A stretch of DNA of 64,000 nt, from contig CAMFKI010000007.1 of NCBI GenBank assembly GCA_945957365.1, forward strand, positions 1 to 64,000. The letters are read 5' to 3'. A program made the position numbers and the translations under genes. How positions within the stretch are numbered: position 1 is the first letter of the stretch; every line of letters begins with the position of its first letter. The stretch comes from an uncultured Alphaproteobacteria bacterium. Its GTDB lineage: Bacteria > Pseudomonadota > Alphaproteobacteria > Rhizobiales > Aestuariivirgaceae. The notes beneath the pieces were generated by a model. It ran no database searches and was not told where the DNA came from. It was given only the letters and a program-made list of their open reading frames with translations. Positions 45,321 to 56,357 of the stretch are shown here, in pieces.

Positions 45321-47762
45321 TCAGGCCTTGACCCTCAGATTCGCCGGATCATGAAGCGGTTCCAGGTGGATCCGCGCCGTCACAACGTCCTTGGCGACCA
45401 CCAGTTCATAAGTGCCGGCGCGAAGATAGTCCTCGTCCACACCGGCGGCATTGCGCACGTATCCATACCCCACCGGGCGCCCCAGCGTATAGCCGTAGCC
45501 GCCGCTGGTCAGGTAGCCCGCAAACGCGCCGTTCCTCAGGATGGTCTCGCGGCCTGCCAGCACCACGTCCTCGCGCTCGGTAGTGAAGCCAGCCAGCATC
45601 TTGGCCAGCGGCCGGCTGGCGATGGCCTCGCTGGCCGCCCGGCCGATGAAATCCTCGTTGGACTTGAGCTTCACCGCCCAGCCGAGCCCGGCATGGAACG
45701 GGGAATCATTGGGGGTGATGTCGGCGCCCCAGGCGCGGTAGCCCTTTTCGAGCCTCAGCGACTCGATTGCGCGGTACCCGGCCGGCACGATGCCATGTCC
45801 GCGGCCCGCCGCCATGAGCGCGTCGAAGACGGTGCCGATGGCCGCGATCGGGACATGCAGCTCCCATCCCAGTTCGCCCACATAGGTCACGCGCAGCGCC
45901 CGCACGGTAGCGCCGGCAATGGCGATCTCGCGCACGTGGCCGAAGGGGAAGGCGGCATTGCCGACGTCGGCATCGGTGAGCTTCGCCAGGATGTCGCGCG
46001 ATGCCGGTCCCATCAGTGACAGTGTGCCCCACTGTTCGGTCACGTCGGTCAGCGTGGCATCGAGGCCGGGCCGGATGTGTTCCCGGATCCAGGCGAAGTC
46101 ATGGGTGCGGAAGCCGGTGCCGGTGACGATGTATAAATGGTCATCCGCCAGCTGCGCCACGGTGAGGTCGCATTCGATGCCGCCGCGCGTGTTGAGCATC
46201 TGGGTATAGGTCAGCTTGCCGGGCCCGCGCGCCACGCGATTGGCGGCGATGAAGGAAATGGCCTCCGCAGCGCCCCTGCCCCTCAGCTCGTACTTGGCAA
46301 ACGACGACTGGTCGAACACGCCCGCCGCCTCGCGCACCGCACGATGCTCGGCACCCACATGGGCAAACCAGTTCTGGCGTCCCATGGAATAGATATCCTT
46401 CGGTTCGACACCCGGCGGTGCGAACCAGTTGGGCCGCTCCCATCCGAGCTTCGAGCCGAAGCAGGCGTTCAGTCCCTTCAGCCGTTCAAAGAGCGGAGAG
46501 ACGATGCGCGGGCGGCCGCTCTGATATTCCTCGTGCGGGAAGCCCACCGTGTAGTGCTTGCCATAGGCTTCGAGGGTTCTTTCGCAGGTCCAGCCGCGAT
46601 CCTTGTGGAGGTCGGAGAAGCGGCGGATGTCGACGACCCACAGGTCCATCGGCGCCTCGCCCTTCGCCGCCCACTCCGCCAGCACCCAGCCCGCACCGCC
46701 GCCCGATGCGATGCCGAAGGCGTTGAAGCCGGCGCCGACGTAGAAGTTCTTCAATTCCGGCGCCTGGCCGAGGATGAAGTTGCCGTCGGGCGTGAAACTC
46801 TCCGGCCCATTGATCATCTTCTTGATGCCGGTGTTGGCGAGTGCCGGCACGCGCGCCAGCGCCTGCCCCATGTGCTGCTCGAAGTGATCCCAGTCGTCAT
46901 CGAAGAGCTGGAATTCGAAGTCGCCCGGCACGTCACCGGTCGTCCACGGGATCGGGTTGGGCTCATAGCCGCCGAACACGAGGCCACCCACCTCCTCCTT
47001 GAAGTAGGTGCGCCGGTCGGGGTCGCGCAGGGTGGCCGCATCGCCTGCGAGGCCATCGACCTTCTCGGTGATCACATACTGGTGCTTCACCGGCTGCAGC
47101 GGCACGGAGACGCCCGCCATGGCCCCGATCTGCCGCGCCCACTGGCCGCCGCAGTTGATCACCGTCTCGCAGGCGATGGTGCCCTGATTGGTGCGGATCG
47201 CCGTCACCCGGCCATCCACGATGTCGAAGCCTTCGACACGGCAGCCCTCGACGATCTTCGCGCCATGCATGCGCGCACCCTTGGCCAGGGACTGCGCAAT
47301 GTCGGAAGGCGAGGCCTGCCCGTCGGTCGGCAGCCAGGATGCGCCGACGAGGTCGGAGACCTCCATCAGCGGCCACATCTTCTTCACTTCGGCTGGTGAG
47401 ACGAGGTGCATCTCCATGCCGAAGCTCTGCGCCGTGGTGGCCAGTCGCTTGTATTCGGTCCAGCGGTCCTCGTTGGTGGCCAGCCTGAGGCAGCCCGTCA
47501 TCTTCCAGCCGGTGGCAAGGCCGGTCTCGGCATCGAGCCTCTTGTAGAGATCGACCGAATATTTCAGCACCTGGGTGATCGAGGCAGACGAGCGCAATTG
47601 CCCGACGAGGCCGGCCGCATGCCAGGTGGAGCCGGAGGTGAGCCGGTTCTGCTCCAGCAGCACCACGTCGGCCTTGTGGTCCCGCGCCAGGTGATAGGCC
47701 GTGGAGCAGCCGATAATGCCGCCGCCGATCACCACATATTGCGCATGCGAAGGAAGGGTCAT
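45321..47762 (-). CDS. FAD-dependent dimethylglycine/sarcosine dehydrogenase-like protein with GcvT domain
   Basis: The 813-residue protein fuses an N-terminal DAO-type FAD domain (VVIGGGIIGCSTAYHL, 9-25), a FAO_M linker domain and a C-terminal folate-binding GcvT/aminomethyltransferase pair (about 430-813). SGSTWHAAGL has the histidine that binds FAD covalently in dimethylglycine dehydrogenase. Family members oxidise N-methyl groups of dimethylglycine or sarcosine and pass the one-carbon unit to tetrahydrofolate. The exact N-methyl substrate is not readable. It diverges from the denD-like gene with 170 bases between. Confidence 0.9.
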   Translation of the reverse strand: MTLPSHAQYVVIGGGIIGCSTAYHLARDHKADVVLLEQNRLTSGSTWHAAGLVGQLRSSASITQVLKYSVDLYKRLDAETGLATGWKMTGCLRLATNEDRWTEYKRLATTAQSFGMEMHLVSPAEVKKMWPLMEVSDLVGASWLPTDGQASPSDIAQSLAKGARMHGAKIVEGCRVEGFDIVDGRVTAIRTNQGTIACETVINCGGQWARQIGAMAGVSVPLQPVKHQYVITEKVDGLAGDAATLRDPDRRTYFKEEVGGLVFGGYEPNPIPWTTGDVPGDFEFQLFDDDWDHFEQHMGQALARVPALANTGIKKMINGPESFTPDGNFILGQAPELKNFYVGAGFNAFGIASGGGAGWVLAEWAAKGEAPMDLWVVDIRRFSDLHKDRGWTCERTLEAYGKHYTVGFPHEEYQSGRPRIVSPLFERLKGLNACFGSKLGWERPNWFAPPGVEPKDIYSMGRQNWFAHVGAEHRAVREAAGVFDQSSFAKYELRGRGAAEAISFIAANRVARGPGKLTYTQMLNTRGGIECDLTVAQLADDHLYIVTGTGFRTHDFAWIREHIRPGLDATLTDVTEQWGTLSLMGPASRDILAKLTDADVGNAAFPFGHVREIAIAGATVRALRVTYVGELGWELHVPIAAIGTVFDALMAAGRGHGIVPAGYRAIESLRLEKGYRAWGADITPNDSPFHAGLGWAVKLKSNEDFIGRAASEAIASRPLAKMLAGFTTEREDVVLAGRETILRNGAFAGYLTSGGYGYTLGRPVGYGYVRNAAGVDEDYLRAGTYELVVAKDVVTARIHLEPLHDPANLRVKA

Positions 47763-47932
47763 GATGAATCCGTCTTGTTCAGACCTGCATGATTTCAGAA
47801 CTCGACGGAAACTTCACCCCCCAAATCTGCGCCCGTCCGTCATGCCTCCGCCGCATCCTCTCCCCGCCTGCCAAGCCCTTGTTCGGCCGTTGAGTCTCCG
47901 CCTATCCTCGGCGCCAGCAAGGGGAGGATTCC

Positions 47933-48913
47933 ATGAACATTCTGGTCATCGGCGGCGGCGGCATGGTCGGCGTCAAGCTGATCGACCGGCTCGCCAGGGA
48001 CGGCAGGCTGGGCGATGCGGCGATTTCCAAGATCATCCGTCAGGACGTCGTCCTGCCGCCACCGCCGCCGGCCTCGTCCTTTCCCATCGAGACGCTGATC
48101 GGCGACCTGTCGACACCCGGCGAAGCCGAGAAGCTGGTCGCCATGAAGCCCGACGTCATTTTCCACCTCGCCGCTATCGTGTCGGGCGAGGCGGAGGCCG
48201 ATTTCGAGAAGGGCTACCGCATCAACCTCGATGGCACCCGCTATCTCTTCGAGGCGATCCGCAAGCAGGGCGGCGGCCATAAGCCGAAGGTCATCTTCAC
48301 CTCGTCCATCGCGGTTTTCGGCGCGCCATTCCCCGATGCCATTCCCGACGAGTTCTTCAACACGCCGCTGACCAGCTACGGCACGCAAAAGACGATCTGC
48401 GAACTGCTGCTCGCGGATTACTCCCGCCGCGGCTTCTTCGACGGCGTTGGCCTGCGCTTCCCCACCATCTGCGTGCGCCCGGGCAAGCCCAATCTCGCGG
48501 CATCCGGCTTCTTCTCGAACATCATCCGCGAGCCGCTGGCCGGTCACGACGCCGTGCTGCCGGTGCCAGAGGACGTCCGCCACTGGCACGCCAGCCCGCG
48601 CGCCGCCATCGGCTTTCTGGTCCACGCCGCGACGATGGATACGGGCCGCCTCGGCAACCGCCGCAACGTCACGCTGCCCGGCGTCTCCTGCACCGTGGGT
48701 GACCAGATCGCGGCACTGCGCAAGGTGGCGGGCGACAAGGTGGCAGCCCGCATCCGGCGCGAACCCAATGAGACGATCATGAAGATCGTCGCCGGCTGGC
48801 CGCGGAATTTCGAGGCGAAACGCGGCCGCGACCTGGGCTTCAAGGCGGAGAACAGCTTCGAGGACATCATCCGCGTCCATATCGAGGACGAGCTCGGCGG
48901 CAAGATCGCCTGA
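47933..48913 (+). CDS. denD: D-erythronate dehydrogenase-like NAD-dependent SDR
   Basis: The extended SDR protein of 326 residues has the nucleotide motif GGGGMVG (7-13), HLAAIVSGEAEADFE and the catalytic Y149-x3-K153 (SYGTQK). This pattern matches the D-erythronate dehydrogenase (DenD) group, which oxidises D-erythronate to 2-oxo-tetronate. The usual DenD partners (OtnK/DUF1537 kinase, OtnI isomerase) are not in this window, so the true substrate may differ. A very strong RBS (GGGGAGG) precedes the ATG. It starts the plus-strand cluster. Confidence 0.82.
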   Translation: MNILVIGGGGMVGVKLIDRLARDGRLGDAAISKIIRQDVVLPPPPPASSFPIETLIGDLSTPGEAEKLVAMKPDVIFHLAAIVSGEAEADFEKGYRINLDGTRYLFEAIRKQGGGHKPKVIFTSSIAVFGAPFPDAIPDEFFNTPLTSYGTQKTICELLLADYSRRGFFDGVGLRFPTICVRPGKPNLAASGFFSNIIREPLAGHDAVLPVPEDVRHWHASPRAAIGFLVHAATMDTGRLGNRRNVTLPGVSCTVGDQIAALRKVAGDKVAARIRREPNETIMKIVAGWPRNFEAKRGRDLGFKAENSFEDIIRVHIEDELGGKIA

Positions 48914-49938
48914 TGGGCCGCACTGCCACGGTTGCGCAACTCGCACCCTTCTCGCTCGGCCTGCTGACGGCGGCGGGGGCGGACACGGCGTCGGCCGAGG
49001 CCGCCACATGGGCGATGCTGCACGCCTCGCTGCATGGCATCGACAGCCACGGCATCCGGCTGCTGCCGTGGTACGCGGACTGCCTGCGGAACGGCATTGC
49101 AAAGGGACGCCCCGATGTCACCGTCAGCCATCCGCGCCGCGCCGTGGCGCTGGTCGATGCCGATGACGGGCTCGGCCACATCGCCATGTACCGCGCAATG
49201 GACGAGGCCTGCGCCATCGCGCGCGACTGCGGCATCGGCATGGCGAGCGTCATCAACTCCACCCATTTCGGCGCGGCCGGCGCCTATACGCTGGCGGCGG
49301 CCGATGCCGGCTTCATCGGCTTCGCCACCTGCAATTCCGGCGCCTTCGTCGTGCCGCACGGCGGCTCGAAGCCCATCCATGGCACGAGCCCGATTTCCTT
49401 CGCCGCCCCCAACCCCGGCGGCGACCCCTTCCTGCTCGACATGGCCACCAGTGCGGTGCCGTGGAACAAGGTCCTGCGGTATCGCACCGAGGGGCTGGAA
49501 CTCCCCGAAGGCGTTGCCGTCGATCAGTCGGGCGCCTTCGTCACCGACCCCAACAAGGCGGTGGCGCTCGCCCCCGTCGGCGGCCCGGATTTCGGCTACA
49601 AGGGGGCGGGCCTCGGCGGCATGGCGGACATGCTGGGCGGCATCCTCACCGGCATGCGGCTGTCCTCCGACCAGGATGGCCTGGCGCTGGGCGACACCAA
49701 GGTCGGCCATTTCGTCATGGCGATCGATCCGACCCTTTTCATGACGCTCGAGGCCTTCGGGATAGGGGTCGAGACCTATATCAGCCGCTTCAGGGAGCAG
49801 CCCGGCACCTATGCCGCAGGCGGCCCCGAATGGGAGCGCCGGCGCCGGCGCGAGGCCGAAGGCATCCCCCTGCCCCAAGGCCTCCATGCCGAACTCGCTG
49901 CCGCTGCCTCGAAGGCCGGCGTGCCGCTGGCCTTCTGA
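48913..49938 (+). CDS. Ldh-family (malate/L-lactate/ureidoglycolate type) oxidoreductase
   Basis: The 341-residue protein belongs to the non-Rossmann LDH2/MDH2 family of NAD(P)-dependent 2-hydroxyacid dehydrogenases: SLHGIDSHGIRLLPWY with the catalytic His/Asp region near residues 35-50, STHFGAAGAYTLAA, and GYKGAGLGGMADMLGG near 235. It overlaps the stop of the denD-like gene by one base, so the two are coupled and may act in succession on a hydroxyacid. The substrate is unknown. Confidence 0.9.
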   Translation: MGRTATVAQLAPFSLGLLTAAGADTASAEAATWAMLHASLHGIDSHGIRLLPWYADCLRNGIAKGRPDVTVSHPRRAVALVDADDGLGHIAMYRAMDEACAIARDCGIGMASVINSTHFGAAGAYTLAAADAGFIGFATCNSGAFVVPHGGSKPIHGTSPISFAAPNPGGDPFLLDMATSAVPWNKVLRYRTEGLELPEGVAVDQSGAFVTDPNKAVALAPVGGPDFGYKGAGLGGMADMLGGILTGMRLSSDQDGLALGDTKVGHFVMAIDPTLFMTLEAFGIGVETYISRFREQPGTYAAGGPEWERRRRREAEGIPLPQGLHAELAAAASKAGVPLAF

Positions 49939-50807
49939 TGGCGCCCGACCTGAGGGAAAACCGGACGCGTGGCATCCTGTGGATGCTGGCGACCATGTTC
50001 TGCTTCATCACGCTCGACACGCTGGTGAAGTATCTTCTCGAGAGCTATTCCCTCGTCGAGGTCACCTGGGCGCGGTTCTTCTTCGCCACCATCGTCGGTA
50101 TCATCGCCTGCGGCCCGCGCCTCGGCCAGGTTGCAGTCAGCCGCCATCCGAAGCAGCAGCTGCTGCGCTCGGTGTTCCTGATGGCCACGACCGGCATGTT
50201 CAACGCCGGCATCCGCACCGTTCCGCTGGCCACGGCCACCACCATCATGTTCCTCAATCCGGTGCTGGTCACCGTCCTGGCCATCCCGCTGCTGGGCGAA
50301 AAGGTCGGGCTGCAGCGCTGGATGGGGGTGATTCTGGGCTTCCTCGGCGCGCTCATCGTGGTGCGGCCGTGGCAGGAAGGCATGGGGGCCTATGGTTACG
50401 GCGTGATCTTTCTGCTGGTGGCGGCCGTCTTCAACGCCAATTACCAGATCCTCACCCGCAGGGTGCGGGGTGACGATCCACTCACCTCGCTGCTCTATAC
50501 GGCCGCCGCCGGCGCCCTGGTGACCAGCCTGCTGCTGCCGTGGTTCTGGCAGTGGCCGCGGGCCTTCGACTGGCTCCTGCTGGTGGGCACCGGGGTCGCG
50601 GGCGGCCTTGGCCACCTGTTCCTCATCCGCGCCTTCCGTTCGGCCCCGGCGTCCGTGGTGGCGCCCTTCTCCTACTCGTCGCTGGTGTGGGCGACGATCT
50701 TCGGCTTCGTCATCTTCGGCGACTGGCCGGACCTGTGGACCTGGGCCGGCGCAGCGCTTATCATCGGGTCGGGGCTCTACATCTTTTCACGGGAGCGAAG
50801 CGCATGA
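49938..50807 (+). CDS. DMT-superfamily (EamA) transporter 1
   Basis: The 289-residue protein has ten predicted membrane helices as two EamA repeats. The start at 49938 (TGATG overlap with the Ldh gene) is the first ATG outside the Ldh gene; the open frame upstream lies inside that gene. DMT proteins export or import metabolites of varied kind. Its coupling to oxidoreductases and the HD-domain gene suggests transport of their substrate or product. Confidence 0.9.
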   Translation: MAPDLRENRTRGILWMLATMFCFITLDTLVKYLLESYSLVEVTWARFFFATIVGIIACGPRLGQVAVSRHPKQQLLRSVFLMATTGMFNAGIRTVPLATATTIMFLNPVLVTVLAIPLLGEKVGLQRWMGVILGFLGALIVVRPWQEGMGAYGYGVIFLLVAAVFNANYQILTRRVRGDDPLTSLLYTAAAGALVTSLLLPWFWQWPRAFDWLLLVGTGVAGGLGHLFLIRAFRSAPASVVAPFSYSSLVWATIFGFVIFGDWPDLWTWAGAALIIGSGLYIFSRERSA

Positions 50808-51418
50808 AGACGGTTGAATTCACCGCCATGAAGGACGGCACGGCAGAGGAGTACCTGTTCCTCAAGCCGCTCGAGGACGATCACGTGCGCGGCACCGCCG
50901 ACCGCGTGTTGCGCGAACTTCGCCTGCAGGAGGAAGAGACGCTGCCGGGCTACAAGATCTCGCGCCTCACCCACGGCCTGCAGTCGGCCACCCGCGCCTA
51001 TGACGAGGGTGCGGACATCGACTGGGTGGTGGGAGCGCTGCTCCACGACATCGGCGACGGCCTCGCGCCGCAGAACCATGACCGCTTCGCCGCCGAGATC
51101 CTGCGGCCGTACATGCGCGAGGAGGTGGTGTGGACGGTGGAGCATCACGCCTCCTTCCAGATGTACTACTACGCGCACCACTATGGCTGGAACCAGCACG
51201 AGCGCGAGAAGTACCGCACCTCGCCCTTCTACCAGTCCTGCGTGGATTTCTGCGAACGCTGGGACCAGTCCTCCTTCGACCCGGCCTACCCGACGAAGGA
51301 CCTCGACTTCTTCGTGCCCATGGTGCGCGAGGTCTTTGCCCGCAAGGCGCATGACCCGGCGGTGCAGCAGCGGGGCGCGGTCAGGGGCCTGCCGCCGCGC
51401 GCCGCCGCCGCGGAATAG
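50804..51418 (+). CDS. HD-domain protein, probable PhnZ/TmpB-type diiron oxygenase
   Basis: The 204-residue protein carries an HD domain with L-T-H57-G-L-Q60, the H81-D82 pair in ALLHDIGD, H92, H114/H115 and D154 (ERWDQ). The H-x-x-Q element exactly 24 residues before HD, and the late R-W-D-Q aspartate, are the marks (from memory) of mixed-valent diiron oxygenases such as PhnZ and TmpB, which split C-P bonds of hydroxyphosphonates; ordinary HD phosphohydrolases lack them. It overlaps EamA gene 1 by four bases and so belongs to the denD-Ldh-EamA operon. The substrate is unknown; plain phosphohydrolase activity cannot be excluded. Confidence 0.75.
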   Translation: MKTVEFTAMKDGTAEEYLFLKPLEDDHVRGTADRVLRELRLQEEETLPGYKISRLTHGLQSATRAYDEGADIDWVVGALLHDIGDGLAPQNHDRFAAEILRPYMREEVVWTVEHHASFQMYYYAHHYGWNQHEREKYRTSPFYQSCVDFCERWDQSSFDPAYPTKDLDFFVPMVREVFARKAHDPAVQQRGAVRGLPPRAAAAE

Positions 51419-51494
51419 CTCCATACGCCGCTCGCAGACCTGAAATGCCGCACCATGGCTGGCAGCCCTGCGCCCGCCCGGCCATGGTGAGGCG

Positions 51495-52421
51495 ATGAAC
51501 GAGCCGCGCCAAGCCCTGAGCCGCAACCTGATCGGCGTCCTCTCGCTGTGCCTCGGCGTCTTCGTGTTCTCGACGCAGGACGCGATCCTCAAGGGCCTCA
51601 GCGGCAGCCATGCCGTGACGCTGGCGATCGTGCTGCGCTCGATCGTGGGCCTGCCCATCCTGTTCGCCATGGTGTGCTACGAGAAGGGCCCGGCGGCCCT
51701 CCGCACGCGGAACTGGAAGCTCCTCGTGGCGCGCGGGTTCATCCTGCTCACCTCCTACACCACCTATTACATGGCCTTCCCGGCGCTGCCGCTGGCCGAG
51801 GCCGTGGCGCTGTTCTTCACCTCGCCGATCTTCGTCACCATCCTGGCGGCGCTGTTCCTGCGCGAGAAGGTGACGCTGAAGTCATGGGCCGCCGTCATCG
51901 CCGGATTCATCGGTGTGCTGATCATCCTGCGGCCGGGCACCGGCCTGTTCGAGCCGGCAGCGCTTCTCAGCCTGCTCAGCGCCGCGGCCTACGCCCTCTC
52001 CATGGTGCTCGCGCGGCGCTACAGTGCGGACGAACCGACCACCGTCATGGCCTTCTACGTCAACGCGGTCTACATGGTGATGGCGGCCGGCATCGCGCTG
52101 CTCTTCCACCTGCTCGGCATCACCCACGCCGCGCATCCCAGCCTCGAATTCCTCGTCAGGCCGTGGGACGTGCCCGACCTGCGCGACCTCGCGCTGATGG
52201 GTCTGTGCGGCATCATCGCGGCGCTGGGCATGACATTGCTGACCCACGCCTATCGCCTGGCGCGCGCCAACCTCGTCACGGTATTCGAGTATACCGGCAT
52301 GCTGTGGGTGCCCCTGTGGGGTTTCCTGTTCTTCCAGGAGGTGCCGAAGTGGACCACGGTCATCGGCACGCTGATCATCATCGCGGCGGGAATCTACGCG
52401 GTGCGCAACGCCAAGGCCTGA
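51495..52421 (+). CDS. DMT-superfamily (EamA) transporter 2
   Basis: The 308-residue protein has ten hydrophobic segments in two EamA halves (LCLGVFVFSTQDAILKGLSG, LPLAEAVALFFTSPIFVTILAALFLREKVTL). It resembles the first EamA protein in layout but is not a close copy. It lies 76 bases after the HD-domain gene, without overlap, so it may be in the same transcript or have its own promoter. The transported compound is unknown. Confidence 0.9.
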   Translation: MNEPRQALSRNLIGVLSLCLGVFVFSTQDAILKGLSGSHAVTLAIVLRSIVGLPILFAMVCYEKGPAALRTRNWKLLVARGFILLTSYTTYYMAFPALPLAEAVALFFTSPIFVTILAALFLREKVTLKSWAAVIAGFIGVLIILRPGTGLFEPAALLSLLSAAAYALSMVLARRYSADEPTTVMAFYVNAVYMVMAAGIALLFHLLGITHAAHPSLEFLVRPWDVPDLRDLALMGLCGIIAALGMTLLTHAYRLARANLVTVFEYTGMLWVPLWGFLFFQEVPKWTTVIGTLIIIAAGIYAVRNAKA

Positions 52422-52424
52422 GCC

Positions 52425-54489
<2,065 letters not shown>

Positions 54490-54502
54490 CTAGAAACCCG
54501 TC

Positions 54503-54967
54503 ATGCAAAGGACCGACGTATCAGGCCTGACCCAGCTCGGCGCCGCCACCCCCGCCCCCGCCTCGCCCGCCGAGGCGGTCATCGAACGCGTCCCCAACAG
54601 CCAGGGCGACGTGAATTACCTGGTGCGTTTCGTCGTGCCGGAATTCACCACCATGTGTCCGATGACCGGACAGCCCGATTTCGCCCATCTGGTGATCGAC
54701 TACGTGCCGGATGCGTGGCTGGTCGAATCCAAGTCGCTGAAGCTGTTTATGGGCTCGTTCCGCAATCACGGCAGCTTCCACGAGGACTGCACCCTCGGCA
54801 TCGCCCGTCGGCTGGTGGCGGAACTCTCGCCCCGCTGGCTGCGCATCGGCGGCTACTGGTACCCGCGCGGCGGCATCCCCATCGACGTCTTCTGGCAGAC
54901 GGGAGAGGCGCCGGCCGGCGTGTGGATCCCGGACCAGGGTGTGGCGCCGTACAGGGGGCGGGGCTAA
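54503..54967 (+). CDS. queF: NADPH-dependent 7-cyano-7-deazaguanine reductase
   Basis: QueF reduces preQ0 to preQ1 in queuosine synthesis. The 154-residue protein is the short, unimodular type, with the catalytic cysteine C52 in [12 protein letters not shown]59, and the QueF signature ESKSLKLF at 75-82. H in NHGSFHEDC is also conserved. No preQ1 riboswitch was recognised upstream. It is convergent with kdsA, with a palindromic repeat between. Confidence 0.95.
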   Translation: MQRTDVSGLTQLGAATPAPASPAEAVIERVPNSQGDVNYLVRFVVPEFTTMCPMTGQPDFAHLVIDYVPDAWLVESKSLKLFMGSFRNHGSFHEDCTLGIARRLVAELSPRWLRIGGYWYPRGGIPIDVFWQTGEAPAGVWIPDQGVAPYRGRG

Positions 54968-54980
54968 TCACCCAAAGACG

Positions 54981-55066
54981 CGTCACCCCAGCGAAAGCTG
55001 GGGCCCAGCTTTGGTTCAGCAGATGCGGACAAAAAGCTGGATCCCGACCTCCGCCGGGATGACGGC
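54981..55066. repeat. Dispersed palindromic repeat, family C copy 3
   Basis: CGTCACCCCAGCGAAAGCTG is followed by AGCTTTGG, a spacer, AAAAAGCTGGATCCCG and CCGGGATGACGGC. It lies between the stops of queF (plus) and kdsA (minus) and reaches within two bases of the kdsA stop, so it is well placed as a two-way terminator. Confidence 0.8.
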
Positions 55067-55067
55067 A

Positions 55068-55898
55068 TCAAATCGCTTTCGCCACCTTGTCCAGCGCCAT
55101 CAGCGTGCGGAGCAATGCTTCGAGCTTGTCGAGCGGCACCATGTTGGGGCCGTCCGAGGGCGCATTGTCCGGGTCCTGGTGGGTCTCGATGAACACCCCC
55201 GCCACGCCCACCGCCACGGCGGCCCGCGCCAGCACCGGCACCATGCGGCGGTCGCCCCCGGTCGAAGCGCCCTGGCCTCCCGGCTGCTGCACCGAATGCG
55301 TGGCGTCGAAGATCACCGGCGCGCCCATCTCTGCCATGATCGGCAGGGCCCGCATGTCGGAGACCAGCGTGTTGTAGCCGAAGGATGCCCCGCGCTCGGT
55401 GAGCATGACATTCGGGTTGCCGCTTTCCACGATCTTCACCAGCACGTTCTTCATGTCCCAGGGGGCGAGGAACTGGCCCTTCTTGACGTTCACGATGCGG
55501 CCCGTCTTCGCCGCGGCAATCAGCAGGTCCGTCTGCCGGCACAGGAAGGCCGGAATCTGCAGCACGTCAACCACCGTCGCCACCTCGGCGCACTGGTCCT
55601 TCTCGTGCACGTCGGTCAGCACGGGCAATCCCAGCTCCTTGCGGATGTCGGCGAACACGGCGAGCGACTTCTCGAGCCCCATGCCGCGCGTGCCCTTGAG
55701 GCTCGTCCGGTTGGCCTTGTCGAAGCTCGACTTGTAGACCAGCCCGATGCCCAGCCTGGCGCAGATCTCCTTGAGGCTTCCCGCCATCATGAAGGCATGC
55801 TCGCGGCTCTCCATCTGGCAGGGCCCGGCGATGAGCGAGATCGGCAGCTTGTTGCCGAAGGCGACGTTGGTGGTGGAGACGATGCTGTTGGGAGTCAT
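55068..55898 (-). CDS. kdsA: 2-dehydro-3-deoxyphosphooctonate aldolase (KDO-8-phosphate synthase)
   Basis: KdsA makes KDO-8-phosphate from arabinose-5-phosphate and PEP for lipopolysaccharide. The 276-residue protein has [30 protein letters not shown] and [14 protein letters not shown]. Cysteine C27 in GPCQME marks the metal-dependent class, whereas the metal-free class has Asn there (family knowledge). It overlaps the thioesterase gene upstream by four bases (ATGA). Confidence 0.96.
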   Translation of the reverse strand: MTPNSIVSTTNVAFGNKLPISLIAGPCQMESREHAFMMAGSLKEICARLGIGLVYKSSFDKANRTSLKGTRGMGLEKSLAVFADIRKELGLPVLTDVHEKDQCAEVATVVDVLQIPAFLCRQTDLLIAAAKTGRIVNVKKGQFLAPWDMKNVLVKIVESGNPNVMLTERGASFGYNTLVSDMRALPIMAEMGAPVIFDATHSVQQPGGQGASTGGDRRMVPVLARAAVAVGVAGVFIETHQDPDNAPSDGPNMVPLDKLEALLRTLMALDKVAKAI

Positions 55899-56347
55899 TT
55901 CTTTGGATACACCAGGAATGTGCCCGAACCGTGGGCGTAGAGTTTGCCGTTCTCGCCGGTGAGCCGCGCGTCCGCCGTCAGCATGGTGCGGCCGGCGTGG
56001 ATCACCGTGCCGGTGCAGATGAGGCGCTTCACCGCGGCGTCGATCTTTCCGACATAGTTCACCTTGAGTTCGATGGTGCCGTAGCCGATCCCGGCCGGCA
56101 GCTTGGTCTGCACCGCGCAGCCCGTGGCGCTGTCGATCAGGGTCGCGGCATAACCGCCGTGCAGGCGCATCTGCGGATTGTAGTATTTGGCCGAGGGGAA
56201 GCCCTCGAAGGTGGCCGAGCCGTCATCCACCGCGATGAGGCGGATGTTCATGGTTTCGGCCATGGCGGAGCCATGCCAGTCCTTCAGCCTTTCGCGGAGG
56301 TATTCGAGGCCGCTTTGCGGCTGGTGTCCGTCTGTCTCGGCGTCCAT
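55895..56347 (-). CDS. PaaI-family hotdog thioesterase
   Basis: The 150-residue protein has the hotdog fold motif [23 protein letters not shown], with the helix-capping HGG and the acidic D that follows. Such enzymes hydrolyse acyl-CoA or acyl-ACP thioesters; the exact acyl group is unknown. It sits between the MscS-like gene (10 bases) and kdsA (four-base overlap) in one minus-strand operon. Confidence 0.88.
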   Translation of the reverse strand: MDAETDGHQPQSGLEYLRERLKDWHGSAMAETMNIRLIAVDDGSATFEGFPSAKYYNPQMRLHGGYAATLIDSATGCAVQTKLPAGIGYGTIELKVNYVGKIDAAVKRLICTGTVIHAGRTMLTADARLTGENGKLYAHGSGTFLVYPKK

Positions 56348-56357
56348 TGCCGTCCTG

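Noticed and set aside
34491..52421. An integrative element inserted at tRNA-Ser
   Set aside because: No integrase, transposase or visible repeat of the tRNA end was seen; gene content alone does not prove an island.
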